Positions 1 to 8,326 of a stretch of DNA of 64,000 nt are shown piece after piece. Each line of letters starts with the position of its first letter. The stretch's first letter is position 1. The translations under genes were made by a program, and so were the position numbers. The DNA comes from Arthrobacter methylotrophus (GTDB lineage: Bacteria; Actinomycetota; Actinomycetes; Actinomycetales; Micrococcaceae). The notes under the pieces were generated by a model. The model searched no databases and was not told where the DNA came from. It worked only from the letters and a program-made list of their open reading frames with translations. The stretch is from positions 2,604,001 to 2,668,000 of the forward strand of contig NZ_BAABED010000001.1 in the NCBI RefSeq assembly GCF_039539965.1. The letters are read 5' to 3'.

Positions 1-1
1 G

Positions 2-262
2 GCCCACCACGTGACCGACCTCGTGCTCGATCACCGCCCGGACCTGTTCCGTTCCGAGTTCCGCAGACATTCGTTGAAGGACAGGACCGTTCAGTTCCAC
101 CTGCCCGCTCACGTAGGTGAAACCGGTATTCCCGAAGCTGACAGCTTCACTGCAGCCCAGGCCCCTGACGGTTTCCCCTCGGGCAGGGTTCGTGAATTTC
201 GCTTGTTCGGCGTGGGTTTCCCAGGCTGCGAATTCAGGTTGGCGAGTTCCGTTCCCGGACAC
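2..262 (-). CDS. Partial matrixin-like zinc metalloprotease domain protein, runs off the left edge
   Basis: The minus-strand frame is open from about 265 to the left edge. It ends in a readable zincin motif, HEVGH, preceded by an RAVIE helix and a short beta segment (TYVSGQVELNG). This arrangement, a strand and then HExxH followed by G and a hydrophobic residue, is typical of small actinobacterial matrixin/M10-like hypothetical proteins, so zinc-dependent peptidase activity is inferred. The metal site would be completed outside the window. A GTG at 262 could start it, but the same frame upstream of a TGA at 266-268 also looks coding (ATG at 316 followed by about 16 plausible residues). The gene may therefore be interrupted by a nonsense codon. 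The family call rests on the motif alone. Confidence 0.45.
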   Translation of the reverse strand, partial: MSGNGTRQPEFAAWETHAEQAKFTNPARGETVRGLGCSEAVSFGNTGFTYVSGQVELNGPVLQRMSAELGTEQVRAVIEHEVGHVVG

Positions 263-513
263 CCGTCACCCATCAGCAAGTTCCACGAGTTGTTGCATCC
301 CGCATTCACGAATCATGACCGGCCGGTTTCGTCCGGAGACGCTTCTCGGGCTCTCCTGTGGAGGGAGCTCCATCTCCGGCGGGCGTTCGATGCCGGCGAT
401 GTGGCACCGCTCACCTCAGTCGACACGAAGGGTAACCTCACGCCATTGTCAGAAGAACCCGCAGGTCCCGGCGCATATTCTGAGATCAGCCGTATCCGAT
501 CCTGAAGGAAGCC

Positions 514-1572
514 ATGCCCGACACCTCACGTCCCTTACGCAAACTTGGATTCCTCACTATCGGCCTGTTCGATCCGGCGGATCCCGCCTCGGGCCACGAA
601 TCCACTTTGCAGATCATCGAACTTGGCGAACGGCTTGGGTTCGACAGCGCGTGGCTGCGGCACCGTCATCTGCAGTTCGGAATCTCCTCGCCCATCGCGA
701 TGATGGCCGCCGCCAGCCAACGCACCTCACGGATCGAGCTCGGAACCGCTGTAACTCCGCTGGGCTGGGAAAACCCCTTGCGCCTTGCCGAAGACCTGGC
801 CACGGTGGATCTGCTCGCCGGGGGACGCATCAATCCGGGGCTGAGCGTGGGTGAACCGATGCATTACGACACAGTGAAGCATGAGCTGTACCCGGATTCC
901 TCCGAGTTAGAGGATTTCAGCTACGGGCGCCTGAACCGATTTGCCCGTCTGATCGCGGGGGAAAAGGTGCGGGACTTTTCCGGCAGGCAGGGTGTAGTCG
1001 AGGAATTCTCCAACCGCGTCGAGCCGCACTCTGCCGGGCTCCGGGATCGCCTTTGGTATGGGGCGGCCAGCAGGAAGTCGGCCGTCTGGGCCGGGGCAAA
1101 CGGCTTCAATCTGCTCTCCAGCAGCGTCATCTTTCCGGAAGCGGATCAGGAACCGGACTTTGCCCGAATCCAGCAGTCGCAGATTCGTGCCTTCCGTGAA
1201 GCCGCTGAAACGTCAGCCCAGGCGCACGGACAGGCCCGCGTGTCGCAGGGCCTGGTGGTGATCCCAACTGATTCGGCTTCGCCGGGTCAGCGGGAGAAAT
1301 ACCAGCGGTATGTTGATGAACGCACTCCCCGCACACGGGCGCCGCAGGGGGCAAGGGGCATGCTGTTCGCCGCGGACCTGATCGGTACCAGCGACGAGAT
1401 CGCCGAACAGCTATACGCACACGCAGGATTTCAGGAAGTCGACGAGGTGGCGTTTGCGCTGCCCTTCAGCTTCGACCACGAGGATTACATCCAGATCCTC
1501 ACCGACATCGCCAGCAAGCTCGGTCCAGCCCTGGGATGGACTCCAGCTGAAGTCCGGCGCGACCCGCAGTAG
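514..1572 (+). CDS. LLM class flavin-dependent oxidoreductase
   Basis: The 352-residue protein belongs to the luciferase-like monooxygenase family: FMN-dependent (beta/alpha)8-barrel enzymes that oxidise small organic substrates in the cytoplasm. The N-terminal strand reads LGFLTIGLFDP. It is followed by the helix LGERLGFDSAWLRH and the strand RIELGTAV, the order expected for the barrel. The stretch TVDLLAGGRINPGLSVG is the usual conserved region before the flavin phosphate site. The ATG at 514 follows a purine-rich GAAGGA at a suitable distance. The gene stands alone, with no partner reductase visible. The substrate cannot be predicted; the length is normal for the family. Confidence 0.85.
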   Translation: MPDTSRPLRKLGFLTIGLFDPADPASGHESTLQIIELGERLGFDSAWLRHRHLQFGISSPIAMMAAASQRTSRIELGTAVTPLGWENPLRLAEDLATVDLLAGGRINPGLSVGEPMHYDTVKHELYPDSSELEDFSYGRLNRFARLIAGEKVRDFSGRQGVVEEFSNRVEPHSAGLRDRLWYGAASRKSAVWAGANGFNLLSSSVIFPEADQEPDFARIQQSQIRAFREAAETSAQAHGQARVSQGLVVIPTDSASPGQREKYQRYVDERTPRTRAPQGARGMLFAADLIGTSDEIAEQLYAHAGFQEVDEVAFALPFSFDHEDYIQILTDIASKLGPALGWTPAEVRRDPQ

Positions 1573-1893
1573 GCGTCACGGCCTACAATCGACCACACGT
1601 TGGGCATTCCTGGGCGGCTGTGCGCTGCAGAGTCGCGGTGCTCCCAGTTGTCAGAGCGGTCCCACGAGCTCGCGGCCTGGCTCCCACTCATATTGTGCTC
1701 TCAAGAAAATCGCCATCTCCCACTGCCCGGGGAAGAAGACGACGCGCAGGGACGCACCGCAGGGTGGAGATGAAACCACCCTTGCCCGACACCGGATCCC
1801 AAACACCGACACCCCGCGCCGGATTTTAAGCACTACGGACCCGAACTACGACAACCAGCCTAGGAGCTCAACTGTGCGGTAGCCTTTCGTCCC
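1573..1893. other. Intergenic region without a recognised gene
   Basis: About 320 bases separate the LLM oxidoreductase from the DksA-type gene. Short open frames exist on both strands, but none has a recognisable domain, a good ribosome binding site or convincing codon use. No strong hairpin terminator was seen. It presumably holds the promoter of the downstream zinc-finger gene. Confidence 0.4.
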
Positions 1894-2247
1894 ATGGTCG
1901 ATGCGAAGCGGTTCCGAGTACTCCTTGAGGAGGAACGTGACCGCAAGGTTGCGCTCTTGAGAGCCCTCCTTGGGGACATCACTTCGGTAAACGTCGCCAG
2001 GCAGGACGCGAACGTCGACGACGAACACGATCCGGAAGGGAGCACGATCGCCTTCGAACTTTCCCAGGCTTCCGCACTCATGGAGCAGAGCCGGGTGGGC
2101 CTGGAACAGATCGAGGCCGCTTTGCTGCGGATTGCCAACGGGAGTTACGGACTGTGCGCCGTGTGCGGCAAGCCCATCGCGGAGGGTCGCCTGGAGGCAA
2201 GGCCTTGGACTCCGTATTGCATAGAGCACGCATCCGGTCGGAGCTAA
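1894..2247 (+). CDS. DksA/TraR-type C4 zinc-finger protein
   Basis: This 117-residue protein has the DksA/TraR plan: an N-terminal helical half (LLEEERDRKVALLRALL, with a second helix around residues 50-80) and a C-terminal zinc finger. The finger has C88 and C91 (CAVC) paired with C109 and H112 (CIEH), so the last ligand is His instead of the usual Cys. The segment IANGSYGLCAVCGKPI is the family signature. Family members bind RNA polymerase through the secondary channel or act as small regulators; the target here is unknown. Actinobacteria commonly carry such short DksA homologues. It is monocistronic in this window. Confidence 0.85.
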   Translation: MVDAKRFRVLLEEERDRKVALLRALLGDITSVNVARQDANVDDEHDPEGSTIAFELSQASALMEQSRVGLEQIEAALLRIANGSYGLCAVCGKPIAEGRLEARPWTPYCIEHASGRS

Positions 2248-3193
2248 GCCAAGGCGAATACCCCTCCCGCCGCTGGTTGCCAACGATCTACGATCCGGCG
2301 TGAGGGCCCATCTGAAGCATCCCTCCGTCGACGACGCCCGTAAGCCGGGAAGGCAATCACCGCTGCGACCTCGCCGGCACCCCCGGCCGACCCAACGGCA
2401 CCCCGGACGCTCGATGGATGTGGGGTCCTTGTCGCTGTTGCCCGTCATCGGCATCGCAATTTTACCCGGAGCAACGCTGTGGGTAGCGCGCGTGCACAAC
2501 GGACTGTGGAAGCACTAGCGCTGCCAGTGGACTGTCGCTTCTGCCTCCTCGGATGGCCTGTTTCCCTGTCCACAGCCGGGGACCAATTTCCGCGGCTCAA
2601 AGGACAGTTAGCAAGACTGCGGGTCCGTGACAACGGTTGTTGCCGCCTCTCTTCGGTCTTCGCACTCTCCAGACCTCCATTGCCTCGACCCAGCTTCCTA
2701 CGATGGCAGCATCGGTTCGGGGAGACGAGCCACGGGTACCGGGGGTGGCTGGTGCAGAAGGTGCGGGAATGGTTCGCGAGGCGATCGTGGTGGACAAGGC
2801 GGCCCGCATGGCCATCGTGTTGACTACGCGGCTTCGGCTGTCTCCCCAGCGCGGCTTCGTGGACGCCCCTGCCCCATCGGCCACCTGATAACCTCTGGAA
2901 ATAGCCTTGTATCCATTGAAGTGACCCTGACCGCGAGCACCAATCAACGCCTTGGGAGGGCCCTCAGGAACAGGCCAGCCGCTTGATGGCGGAGGCAAAG
3001 GCGCGCAGGCGATGGTTGCGGTCGAGGACCCCGAGGGTCGATGCCGGACACCCATAGTGATCAAGCCCATCGGCACGCAGCAATCGTTCGAGTATGTGAA
3101 GCTCTGACTCGAAACGGTCTCGAAGCAGACTCCCCCGACTTCGCTGCGGGACCGTGACCCGGCTTTACTCCTGAGCTCCGATAGTGTGGGCCC
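2248..3193. other. Long region without a supported gene
   Basis: Roughly 950 bases hold no gene I can support. Open frames occur on both strands between about 2600 and 3080, which is usual for high-GC DNA, but none shows a known domain or a ribosome binding site. A short frame ending in SFEYVKL at about 3107 has natural-looking composition and could be a gene remnant. The final 100 bases presumably contain the promoter of the dienelactone hydrolase gene. Confidence 0.35.
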
Positions 3194-3943
3194 ATGCCAA
3201 TCGAAATCCCTGCCGCTGAAGGCACTGCTGAGGCCCTCGTGGCCCGCCCTTCCACTGCAATCGGCCCTCTTCCCGGCGTCATCCTCTACATGGACGCCTT
3301 CGGCCTGCGTCCCCGAATCCAGGAGATTGTCCAGCGCATCGCCGACTGGGGCTACGTGGTGCTGGCGCCGAACGTTTTCTACCGTGAAGGATCAATGGCC
3401 GAGCTCGCCCCGGCCGTGGACATGTCCGCCCAGGAAGGCAGGGAAGCGGCAGGCAAGGCTGCCTTCCCCCGGGTTGGCCGCCTGACACCGGAAAAGGCGC
3501 TGCAGGACATCAACGCGTGGGTGTCCGCACTTGCAGGGCTCAACGGCGTAGCTCCCGGCCCCATCGGGACCACCGGTTACTGCATGGGCGCCCGGCTGGC
3601 CGTCCGCACCGCCACGTCCCACGCGGACGTGGTGGCAGCGTGCGGCGGCTTCCACGGCGGCGGCCTCGCCACCGACGGGCCAGACAGCCCGCATCTGAAG
3701 CTTGGCAATGCACGGGCCCGGTTCGTATTCGGCCACGCGGACAATGACCGCAGCATGGCACCGGACGCCGTCGCTCGGCTCGGCGAAGCCTTACAGGCCG
3801 CAGGGCTTGAGGCGTCCAACGAAATCTATGCAGGGGCGCCGCACGGCTACACCATGGCGGACACCTCCGCCTTCAACCCGGCGGCCACCGAGCGGCACTT
3901 CCAGGAGCTGCAGGCTCTACTCGACACAACGCTGAAAGGCTGA
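3194..3943 (+). CDS. Dienelactone hydrolase family protein
   Basis: This 249-residue cytoplasmic alpha/beta hydrolase is of the dienelactone hydrolase (DLH) family, which opens cyclic lactone esters such as dienelactones formed in aromatic catabolism. The nucleophile elbow reads GYCMGAR, with Cys130 in place of the more common Ser. D183 (GHADND) and H217 (PHGYTM) complete the Cys-Asp-His triad expected of DLH. The early strand LPGVILYMDAFG and the following helix fit the core fold. No catechol or chlorocatechol genes lie nearby, so the physiological substrate is open; many such stand-alone DLH homologues are general esterases. Confidence 0.85.
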   Translation: MPIEIPAAEGTAEALVARPSTAIGPLPGVILYMDAFGLRPRIQEIVQRIADWGYVVLAPNVFYREGSMAELAPAVDMSAQEGREAAGKAAFPRVGRLTPEKALQDINAWVSALAGLNGVAPGPIGTTGYCMGARLAVRTATSHADVVAACGGFHGGGLATDGPDSPHLKLGNARARFVFGHADNDRSMAPDAVARLGEALQAAGLEASNEIYAGAPHGYTMADTSAFNPAATERHFQELQALLDTTLKG

Positions 3944-4386
3944 CCCCGGTCACCGCCCGAAGCCGGATTGCCACTTCGCATCGCCTGCCGGTCAGGCGAC
4001 AGACACGGCTGCCAGCCGCCCAATGAACAAGCGTGAAAAACGACCAAGCAGCAGGCGTCCCAGCGCAGGACAGTGCGATGAAAATTTACGCACTACACAG
4101 TCGACGCTGACAGCAACCATGGACAGCTGCATACAGAACGATCCCTGGGTTCGGACGGGAATGGCACTGGGCATCGTGGGCTGCACGGTGGGACAGCCTG
4201 TGGACGTTCGGCGGCACAGGTTTTCCACCGGTTGGGCACAAGTCACGGCGCCTTCCCGGACCAACCATCATCAAGCAGAACAGCCAACCAAGAGCCGAAC
4301 AGCACTAAGAACCTGATGAGCACCCAACGATGCACTAAGGAAACTTCCACCGAATCTTCCCGAATTCATGTTGCTCAGGCCATAAG
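3944..4386. other. Gene-free left flank of the accessory island
   Basis: This AT-richer segment follows the hydrolase gene and carries no supportable ORF. It lies immediately outside the leftmost att-like repeat and probably contains scarred sequence from the island boundary. No tRNA, integrase fragment or terminator with a T-tract was recognised. Confidence 0.35.
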
Positions 4387-4679
4387 CATCCATGAACAGG
4401 TACCGAACGCCAACTGGTCGATCAGCGAAGCACGCAAGGAGGCAACCGGCCACACCACCGGCCACCTATGAAGAAGGGCCCCTTCACAACGAAACCTGCG
4501 CACACTCAGGGCCCAAATAGGCCCCTGAGCTGCTAAAACACTGTGCCCCAGGTGAGACTCGAACCGCATTCCAGGCCTTGTGAACACTGGGAAGTCCAGA
4601 AAACCTGCCGAGTACGGGCCAGTCCGGCCGATGTGTGGCCCAGACCGACGGCAAAAGTGTTGACACTGTCAACACACCG
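4387..4679. repeat. att-like repeat copy A: tRNA-Leu 3' end, terminator and element terminus
   Basis: This segment is the more diverged of two homologous blocks; the other lies at about 7000-7301. It contains a hairpin at 4505-4529 like the terminator of the intact tRNA-Leu(CAA). It then has a 22-base match to the tRNA 3' end (about 4544-4565, T-loop GACTCGAACC) but no tRNA 5' half. About 110 bases shared only with the second block follow, ending in the palindrome at 4657-4675. A tRNA 3' end without its 5' half is what site-specific integration into a tRNA gene leaves at the far end of an element, so this is read as a remnant att site plus an element terminus. Confidence 0.65.
4657..4675. repeat. 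Perfect 19-bp palindrome, copy 1
   Basis: The sequence GTGTTGACACTGTCAACAC is a perfect 9-1-9 inverted repeat. An identical copy lies at 7279-7297 at the same place in the second repeat block, although the surrounding sequence has diverged. Such conservation suggests a protein binding site, for example an operator or a recombination accessory site. It sits about 55 bases downstream of the ATPase stop codon. Confidence 0.7.
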
Positions 4680-4730
4680 GGAATGCCAACTTATGGACTA
4701 GGAGATCCGAACTTCTGCCGGCCGCGCGGC

Positions 4731-5831
4731 TTATTTCCTGGCCGGACCGGCGGTCATGTATTCGCGCAGCCCTGGGATTGCGAACTCCACGAGCCCGTAA
4801 CCTGCAGGTTCGATCAGACCCGCATCCATCAAACGCGTCCGGTAGTTACCGACGGCATTCGGCCGCATCCCGGTACGCCTGCCGATGTCCGCGGTCGACG
4901 ACGGCCCGGGATCTTCGGCCATGGCCTGCAGGAAATCACGGTCACGCCCGGACGTCGTGGACAGCGCCGCTTCAATGACCACCCGCTCGTTCCGACGCCG
5001 GCCCGCCGTCACCGCGCGGCCGACGGCGGCGGCATCCAGACCGCCCGCGACCTTTTCTGCTTCTTGCCAAAGGTAGTATCCGATCAACTGGATCAGAAAC
5101 GGATAACCGCCCGTGCCCTCCGCCGCGACCCTGGCCAGCTCACCGTCCAGGGCCACGCCCCCCGCGGCGAAAGTTTCCGCGAACGAACGCTCCACCTCTG
5201 CGATCGAGGCCGCATGCAGATCGATTCGGTCAGCGCGCCGCAGGAACGTGGCCACTCCCTCGTTCAGCAAATCGGAAACAGCCGCAGGTAAACCCGCGAA
5301 AATCAGCCCGATCGGCAGGCCCTCGCGAATGAAATGCTGGACATCCGCGGCAAGCTGGGACAACTCCACCCGGTCCGCCGCATGAATCTCATCAACCGTG
5401 ATGACCAACCCCGTCCCCCGCTCCGCCAGCAAACGCAAAAGCACCGCTCCGCGCGCCCGCCAATCGACCTGCTCCTCCGGGGCAAGCTGGGTCGTGACCG
5501 AGAAGCCGGCCACCGACACCCCCGTCACCCGGCGGCCCGTCGGCCCATCCCCCAGTTCATTCGTCAGCCTGCACATCGCCTCCCCGATACGGCCTAGGAA
5601 CCCGCCGGTCGCGGTCTCGGACACCACCGCCCAGCCACCCGCCACGGCCAGGTCCTCGGCGGCACCGAGCATGACGGTCTTGCCGATCCCCCTCGCCCCG
5701 GTAAAGATCGTCAGAAGCCCCGGCGCCCCCGACCCGATCCGCAGACCATAAGCGAACTCGTCCAGCACTCCGCCGCGCCCGATAAGATCCGGCGGCGTCG
5801 CCCCGGCCGTCGGCCGAAAAGGGTTCTCCAC
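4731..5831 (-). CDS. AAA-type ATP-binding protein with C-terminal winged-helix domain
   Basis: The 366-residue protein starts with a characteristic leader (PPDLIGRGG) and a P-loop at residues 45-52 (GARGIGKT). It has a Walker B segment ending VDEIH (D147, E148), a sensor-like region with FAGLPAAV, and GGYPFLIQLIGYYLW. A C-terminal winged helix covers about residues 305-355 (ADIGRRTGMRPNAVGNYRTR). This is the architecture of a large family of actinobacterial 'ATP-binding proteins' related to archaeal-type AAA/STAND ATPases. Their role is not established, and several are suspected to act in stress or defence signalling. It is the only intact gene of the first island segment and has no apparent effector partner. 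A relic of a paralogue's 3' end lies at 15141-15213. Confidence 0.75.
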   Translation of the reverse strand: MENPFRPTAGATPPDLIGRGGVLDEFAYGLRIGSGAPGLLTIFTGARGIGKTVMLGAAEDLAVAGGWAVVSETATGGFLGRIGEAMCRLTNELGDGPTGRRVTGVSVAGFSVTTQLAPEEQVDWRARGAVLLRLLAERGTGLVITVDEIHAADRVELSQLAADVQHFIREGLPIGLIFAGLPAAVSDLLNEGVATFLRRADRIDLHAASIAEVERSFAETFAAGGVALDGELARVAAEGTGGYPFLIQLIGYYLWQEAEKVAGGLDAAAVGRAVTAGRRRNERVVIEAALSTTSGRDRDFLQAMAEDPGPSSTADIGRRTGMRPNAVGNYRTRLMDAGLIEPAGYGLVEFAIPGLREYMTAGPARK

Positions 5832-6173
5832 ACCTACTCCTGTGAATGTCGATGAATCTTATGAATCCTGTGAATCTCACCCTACCAACCCGCCCGCAGA
5901 TTACAGGACGCAAAGCCCAATCCCGCTTGCCAGGTGGGGTCCGATCGGAGGGTTGCATGCGGCAGCAGTTGCGGATGGTCTTGCAAGGGCCGACAAAGAC
6001 TAGGCTACTTTCTCGTCGGTAGGCCTCCCATTTTCCGCGTCTGCCGCGGAGATTGCGCTTCTCCAGTACGCAGCCATGGCTGCCTAGAAGGCGCAATTGC
6101 TAGCGCGGACTTGGATTGGACGGGTCCGGCGACCGGCTAGATGAATCCGGGATAGCTGCTTTTTTTCGTCAGC
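5832..6173. other. Intergenic region between the ATPase and a decayed nuclease gene
   Basis: About 340 bases upstream of the ATPase start hold no gene I can support. The repeated TGAATC/GTGAAT words just before the ATPase start (about 5840-5880) may be part of its control region, but no promoter can be assigned with confidence. The rest may derive from the 3' part of the neighbouring pseudogene. Confidence 0.3.
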
Positions 6174-6868
6174 TCATGCAAACGAGACCTTATTCGATTT
6201 GGTTCTGATGCATCGCCAGCACAAAGTCTGCAGATTGTCTGGCGTCGACAATCCGCCTCTAGCAGCGCTACCTCTACCAGTTGACCTTGTCCCGGTCAGC
6301 GATCTCCAAGACAGGCGGTTTCGCCGCCGTTTCGCCGTACAAGTACCAGCACCAGAACCCGTACCCGTACCCGTACCCGTACCGGTACCGGTACCCAGCC
6401 TGGGTATTGACCCCCACTCAACAACCAACCGGCCAACCGGAAGAGACAGGAAATTACTCGGGCGCAAGTCGAAATGGATTTCAGCGTCCGTACGCTGGAC
6501 CTCACCAGAATTCTCGAAGACCCCGAATACGCGCGAGTGGCGCCCACCGTCGGCAACCCGTATCACCCAATACCGCGGCGGCTTCTTGGCGAACTGCCCA
6601 GGGCCACTGGACCCGGGGTGTATTCGAGGACACCCTCCCGGGGCAGAGCCTCCGGCGCGTGGAGGTGGACCGGATCGCCCGGCTTGAAGGCGTGGCGGAC
6701 AACGAGGATGTCCTTCAGCTGGATCGGCTCCACACGATCTGCACCCATACTCGCCAGAACATGGCCAAGGGTGAGGGGCGCGCTCGTGGCAAGGGCGGTT
6801 CCCTCGGGTACGTCGAGGACAACGGATTGGAGATCAGCCATGGAGTCGTCGGCGTCCTGCTCGGGCAA
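6174..6868 (-). pseudogene. Decayed nuclease gene: GIY-YIG-type N-terminal module and HNH-like tail
   Basis: Read from right to left, the frame starting near 6840 (MADLQSVVLDV) gives KDILVVRHAFKPGDPVHLHA, then EGVLEYT. One base is then missing near 6590, and the next frame continues KKPPRYWVIRVADGG, RVFGVFENSGEV, DLRPSNFLS and RLVVEWGS. These segments resemble the N-terminal module of actinobacterial GIY-YIG nuclease family proteins. After a hexanucleotide tract, another frame gives KPPVLEIADRDKVNW. The last frame ends with RGGLSTPDNLQTLCWRC, which matches the C-terminal half of an HNH endonuclease (GG...NLQTLCWRC). At least two frame changes and an in-frame stop make the gene non-functional. 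The family calls come from memory of conserved motifs. Confidence 0.5.
6359..6404. repeat. GTACCC-type hexanucleotide tandem repeat
   Basis: A run of GTACCC units, merging into GTACCG, occupies about 46 bases inside the decayed nuclease gene. In the minus-strand reading it encodes an alternating Gly-Thr stretch. Slippage in such a tract could have expanded or shifted the reading frame. No similar repeat was seen elsewhere in the window. Confidence 0.8.
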
Positions 6869-6999
6869 GCCATGGGCCTCTCAAAATCCTTTCACGAGCA
6901 TCCGCTCGCTTGGTCAAGTAGCCAACTGAACCCCGGGCCAGCCCCCTTGTGGCACCTGGATAGACCACTGTCTGAAGGCAAGTCATGCAGCCCCGCATG

Positions 7000-7301
7000 C
7001 GCCGCACCATGAAGAAACAAGAACACAGACCTACCGCCCAACACAATGGAAGAGGCACCCGGCCGCACCAACGGCCACCAACAAAAAAGGCCCCGAAGGG
7101 GCCCATAAAAAGCTGATTTGTGCACAGTCAGAGGGCCAAAGGCCCCCTGACCTGCGAAAACACTGTGCCCGAGGTGGGACTCGAACCGGGTTCTAGACCC
7201 CGCAAACACAGGGAACTTCTGAAAACATGCCGAGTACGAGCCAGTCCGGCTTATGTACGGCTCAATCCGAAGCCCAAAGTGTTGACACTGTCAACACACC
7301 C
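7000..7301. repeat. att-like repeat copy B: tRNA-Leu 3' end, terminator and element terminus
   Basis: This block is homologous to 4387-4679. It contains the hairpin at 7127-7151, then 22 bases (7166-7187) that match the 3' end of tRNA-Leu(CAA) exactly where the intact gene can be compared (17244-17265). The element-specific sequence with CCGAGTACGAGCCAGTCCGGC-like words and the palindrome at 7279-7297 follow. The stretch from the hairpin to the T-loop is closer to the intact locus than copy A is. The tRNA 5' half is absent. It is interpreted as the att site between two tandem element segments. Confidence 0.7.
7279..7297. repeat. Perfect 19-bp palindrome, copy 2
   Basis: This copy is identical in sequence to 4657-4675 and lies at the equivalent position of the second repeat block. 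It is about 75 bases beyond the stop of the HTH antitoxin gene, so in both cases the palindrome follows the last minus-strand gene of its segment. Confidence 0.7.
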
Positions 7302-7369
7302 TCTTTCCCACTTCTGAACCGGTCCCAACAGGACCAAGGTGTTCAAACGTTCAGGAACGGGTTGTCGGG

Positions 7370-7675
7370 TCAGGCGATCTGGATCCGTTCGTCGCCGAGT
7401 TCAACCTCGACACGAAGCCGGCCACCGACCGCTTCAACGTATTTCCGCAGCGTGTCGACCTGGGCACGGTCAATGTCGCCGTGCTCGATCCGGGACACCC
7501 TGTTCTGGCTGACGTGCAGACGTGCAGCCAGCTCGACCTGCGTCAGGTCGGAGGCCTCGCGGAGCTCCCGAAGCCGGTAGGCCCGGACCTCATCGAGCAG
7601 ATGCTTCTTGTGGGCGTCCACAGCAACCCGGTCAACAGGCCGCTTGGCCAACATCTCTTCGATAGTCTTTGCCAT
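7370..7675 (-). CDS. XRE/HigA-like helix-turn-helix antitoxin
   Basis: The 101-residue protein carries a classical XRE helix-turn-helix in its middle: LTQVELAARLHVSQNRVSRIEHGD, recognition helix around SQNRVSRIE. The tail GGRLRVEVELGDERIQI is the strand often found at the end of HigA-type antitoxins. Its start codon overlaps the stop region of the upstream toxin gene, so the two are cotranslated in toxin-first (HigBA) order. It should neutralise the toxin and repress the shared promoter; the latter role is inferred from the HTH. Confidence 0.85.
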   Translation of the reverse strand: MAKTIEEMLAKRPVDRVAVDAHKKHLLDEVRAYRLRELREASDLTQVELAARLHVSQNRVSRIEHGDIDRAQVDTLRKYVEAVGGRLRVEVELGDERIQIA

Positions 7676-8049
7676 TACGATCCTCCTTTCAGAATCCTCA
7701 GATGATCATCGAACAGCCCATCCGCAATCGGGATGTTCGTTTTGTACCACTTGGTCCAGTTGCCGGCCTTGTCGCCTGCAACCAGCAAAATAGCATGCCG
7801 TTCCGGATCGAAGGCGAACAAGATCCGCAACTCCGACCGACCGCTCGATCCAGGCCGAAGTTCCTTCATGTTCTTATGCCGCGAACGAACCACCGTGTCG
7901 ACAAGCGGCCTACCAAGCTGCGGCCCGCGCTCGGCAAGAAGCTCCAACGCAGCGATCACCTGCTCGTACGAGTCCTGATCGAGCCCTAACAGCCACGGCT
8001 CGACTAGCTCCACGTCAATATTCCACACCGACTCCATGATACAACCCAC
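7675..8049 (-). CDS. HigB/RelE-superfamily toxin (Gp49-like)
   Basis: The protein has up to 124 residues from a GTG at 8049; an ATG at 8037 is an equally possible start. It has the RelE/HigB fold signature: a helical N-terminus (QVIAALELLAERGPQLG), then RPLVDTV with the strands NMKELRP, SELRILFAFD and HAILLVAGDKAGNW, and a basic, polar C-terminus. These proteins are ribosome-dependent or free mRNA endonucleases that arrest translation. It is paired with the HTH protein immediately downstream. It resembles the Rv2022c/Rv2021c type of actinobacterial module. No unusual residues were seen. Confidence 0.8.
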   Translation of the reverse strand: MGCIMESVWNIDVELVEPWLLGLDQDSYEQVIAALELLAERGPQLGRPLVDTVVRSRHKNMKELRPGSSGRSELRILFAFDPERHAILLVAGDKAGNWTKWYKTNIPIADGLFDDHLRILKGGS

Positions 8050-8326
8050 AGGTTCTACAACTCAAGAGCTATATCCGAAAGGAGCAGACACAACAAGGCC
8101 AGCCGGCCCTGCCGGAGCGTCTTGCCAGGGGCAGAACGATCCGCGATCGTGTTGCCGATCGGGTCCCTGGCCGCGGCCGAGACAACTACCTCAACGTTGT
8201 CAGCGACACCCTCGACGCAGCCGCCACGCTCGAGCCCAATGCCGAGGAATGACTCATCGGCCGTACAGGATCGAAGCTCGATGTACGGTGCGCTTCCCGG
8301 CGGATGATGGCCGTTAGGATGAGCCG
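8050..8326. other. Intergenic region upstream of the Wadjet operon
   Basis: A plus-strand frame without a start codon runs to a stop at about 8254. It reads like protein near its end (DNYLNVVSDTLDAAATLEP), so it may be the 3' remnant of a lost gene. The interval must also contain divergent control signals for the toxin-antitoxin pair and jetA. I could not assign a promoter. Confidence 0.3.

Noticed and set aside
2597..3076. 159-codon minus-strand ORF in the gene-free region
   Set aside because: No family motif, no ribosome binding site, and competing frames of similar length on the other strand.
4543..4565. Second and third tRNA-Leu genes at about 4.55 and 7.17 kb
   Set aside because: Only the 3' T-arm and acceptor part is present; no D-arm or anticodon arm exists, so they are att remnants and not tRNA genes.
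6359..6404. CRISPR-like repeat at the GTACCC tract
   Set aside because: The units are contiguous hexanucleotides without spacers and no cas genes are present.
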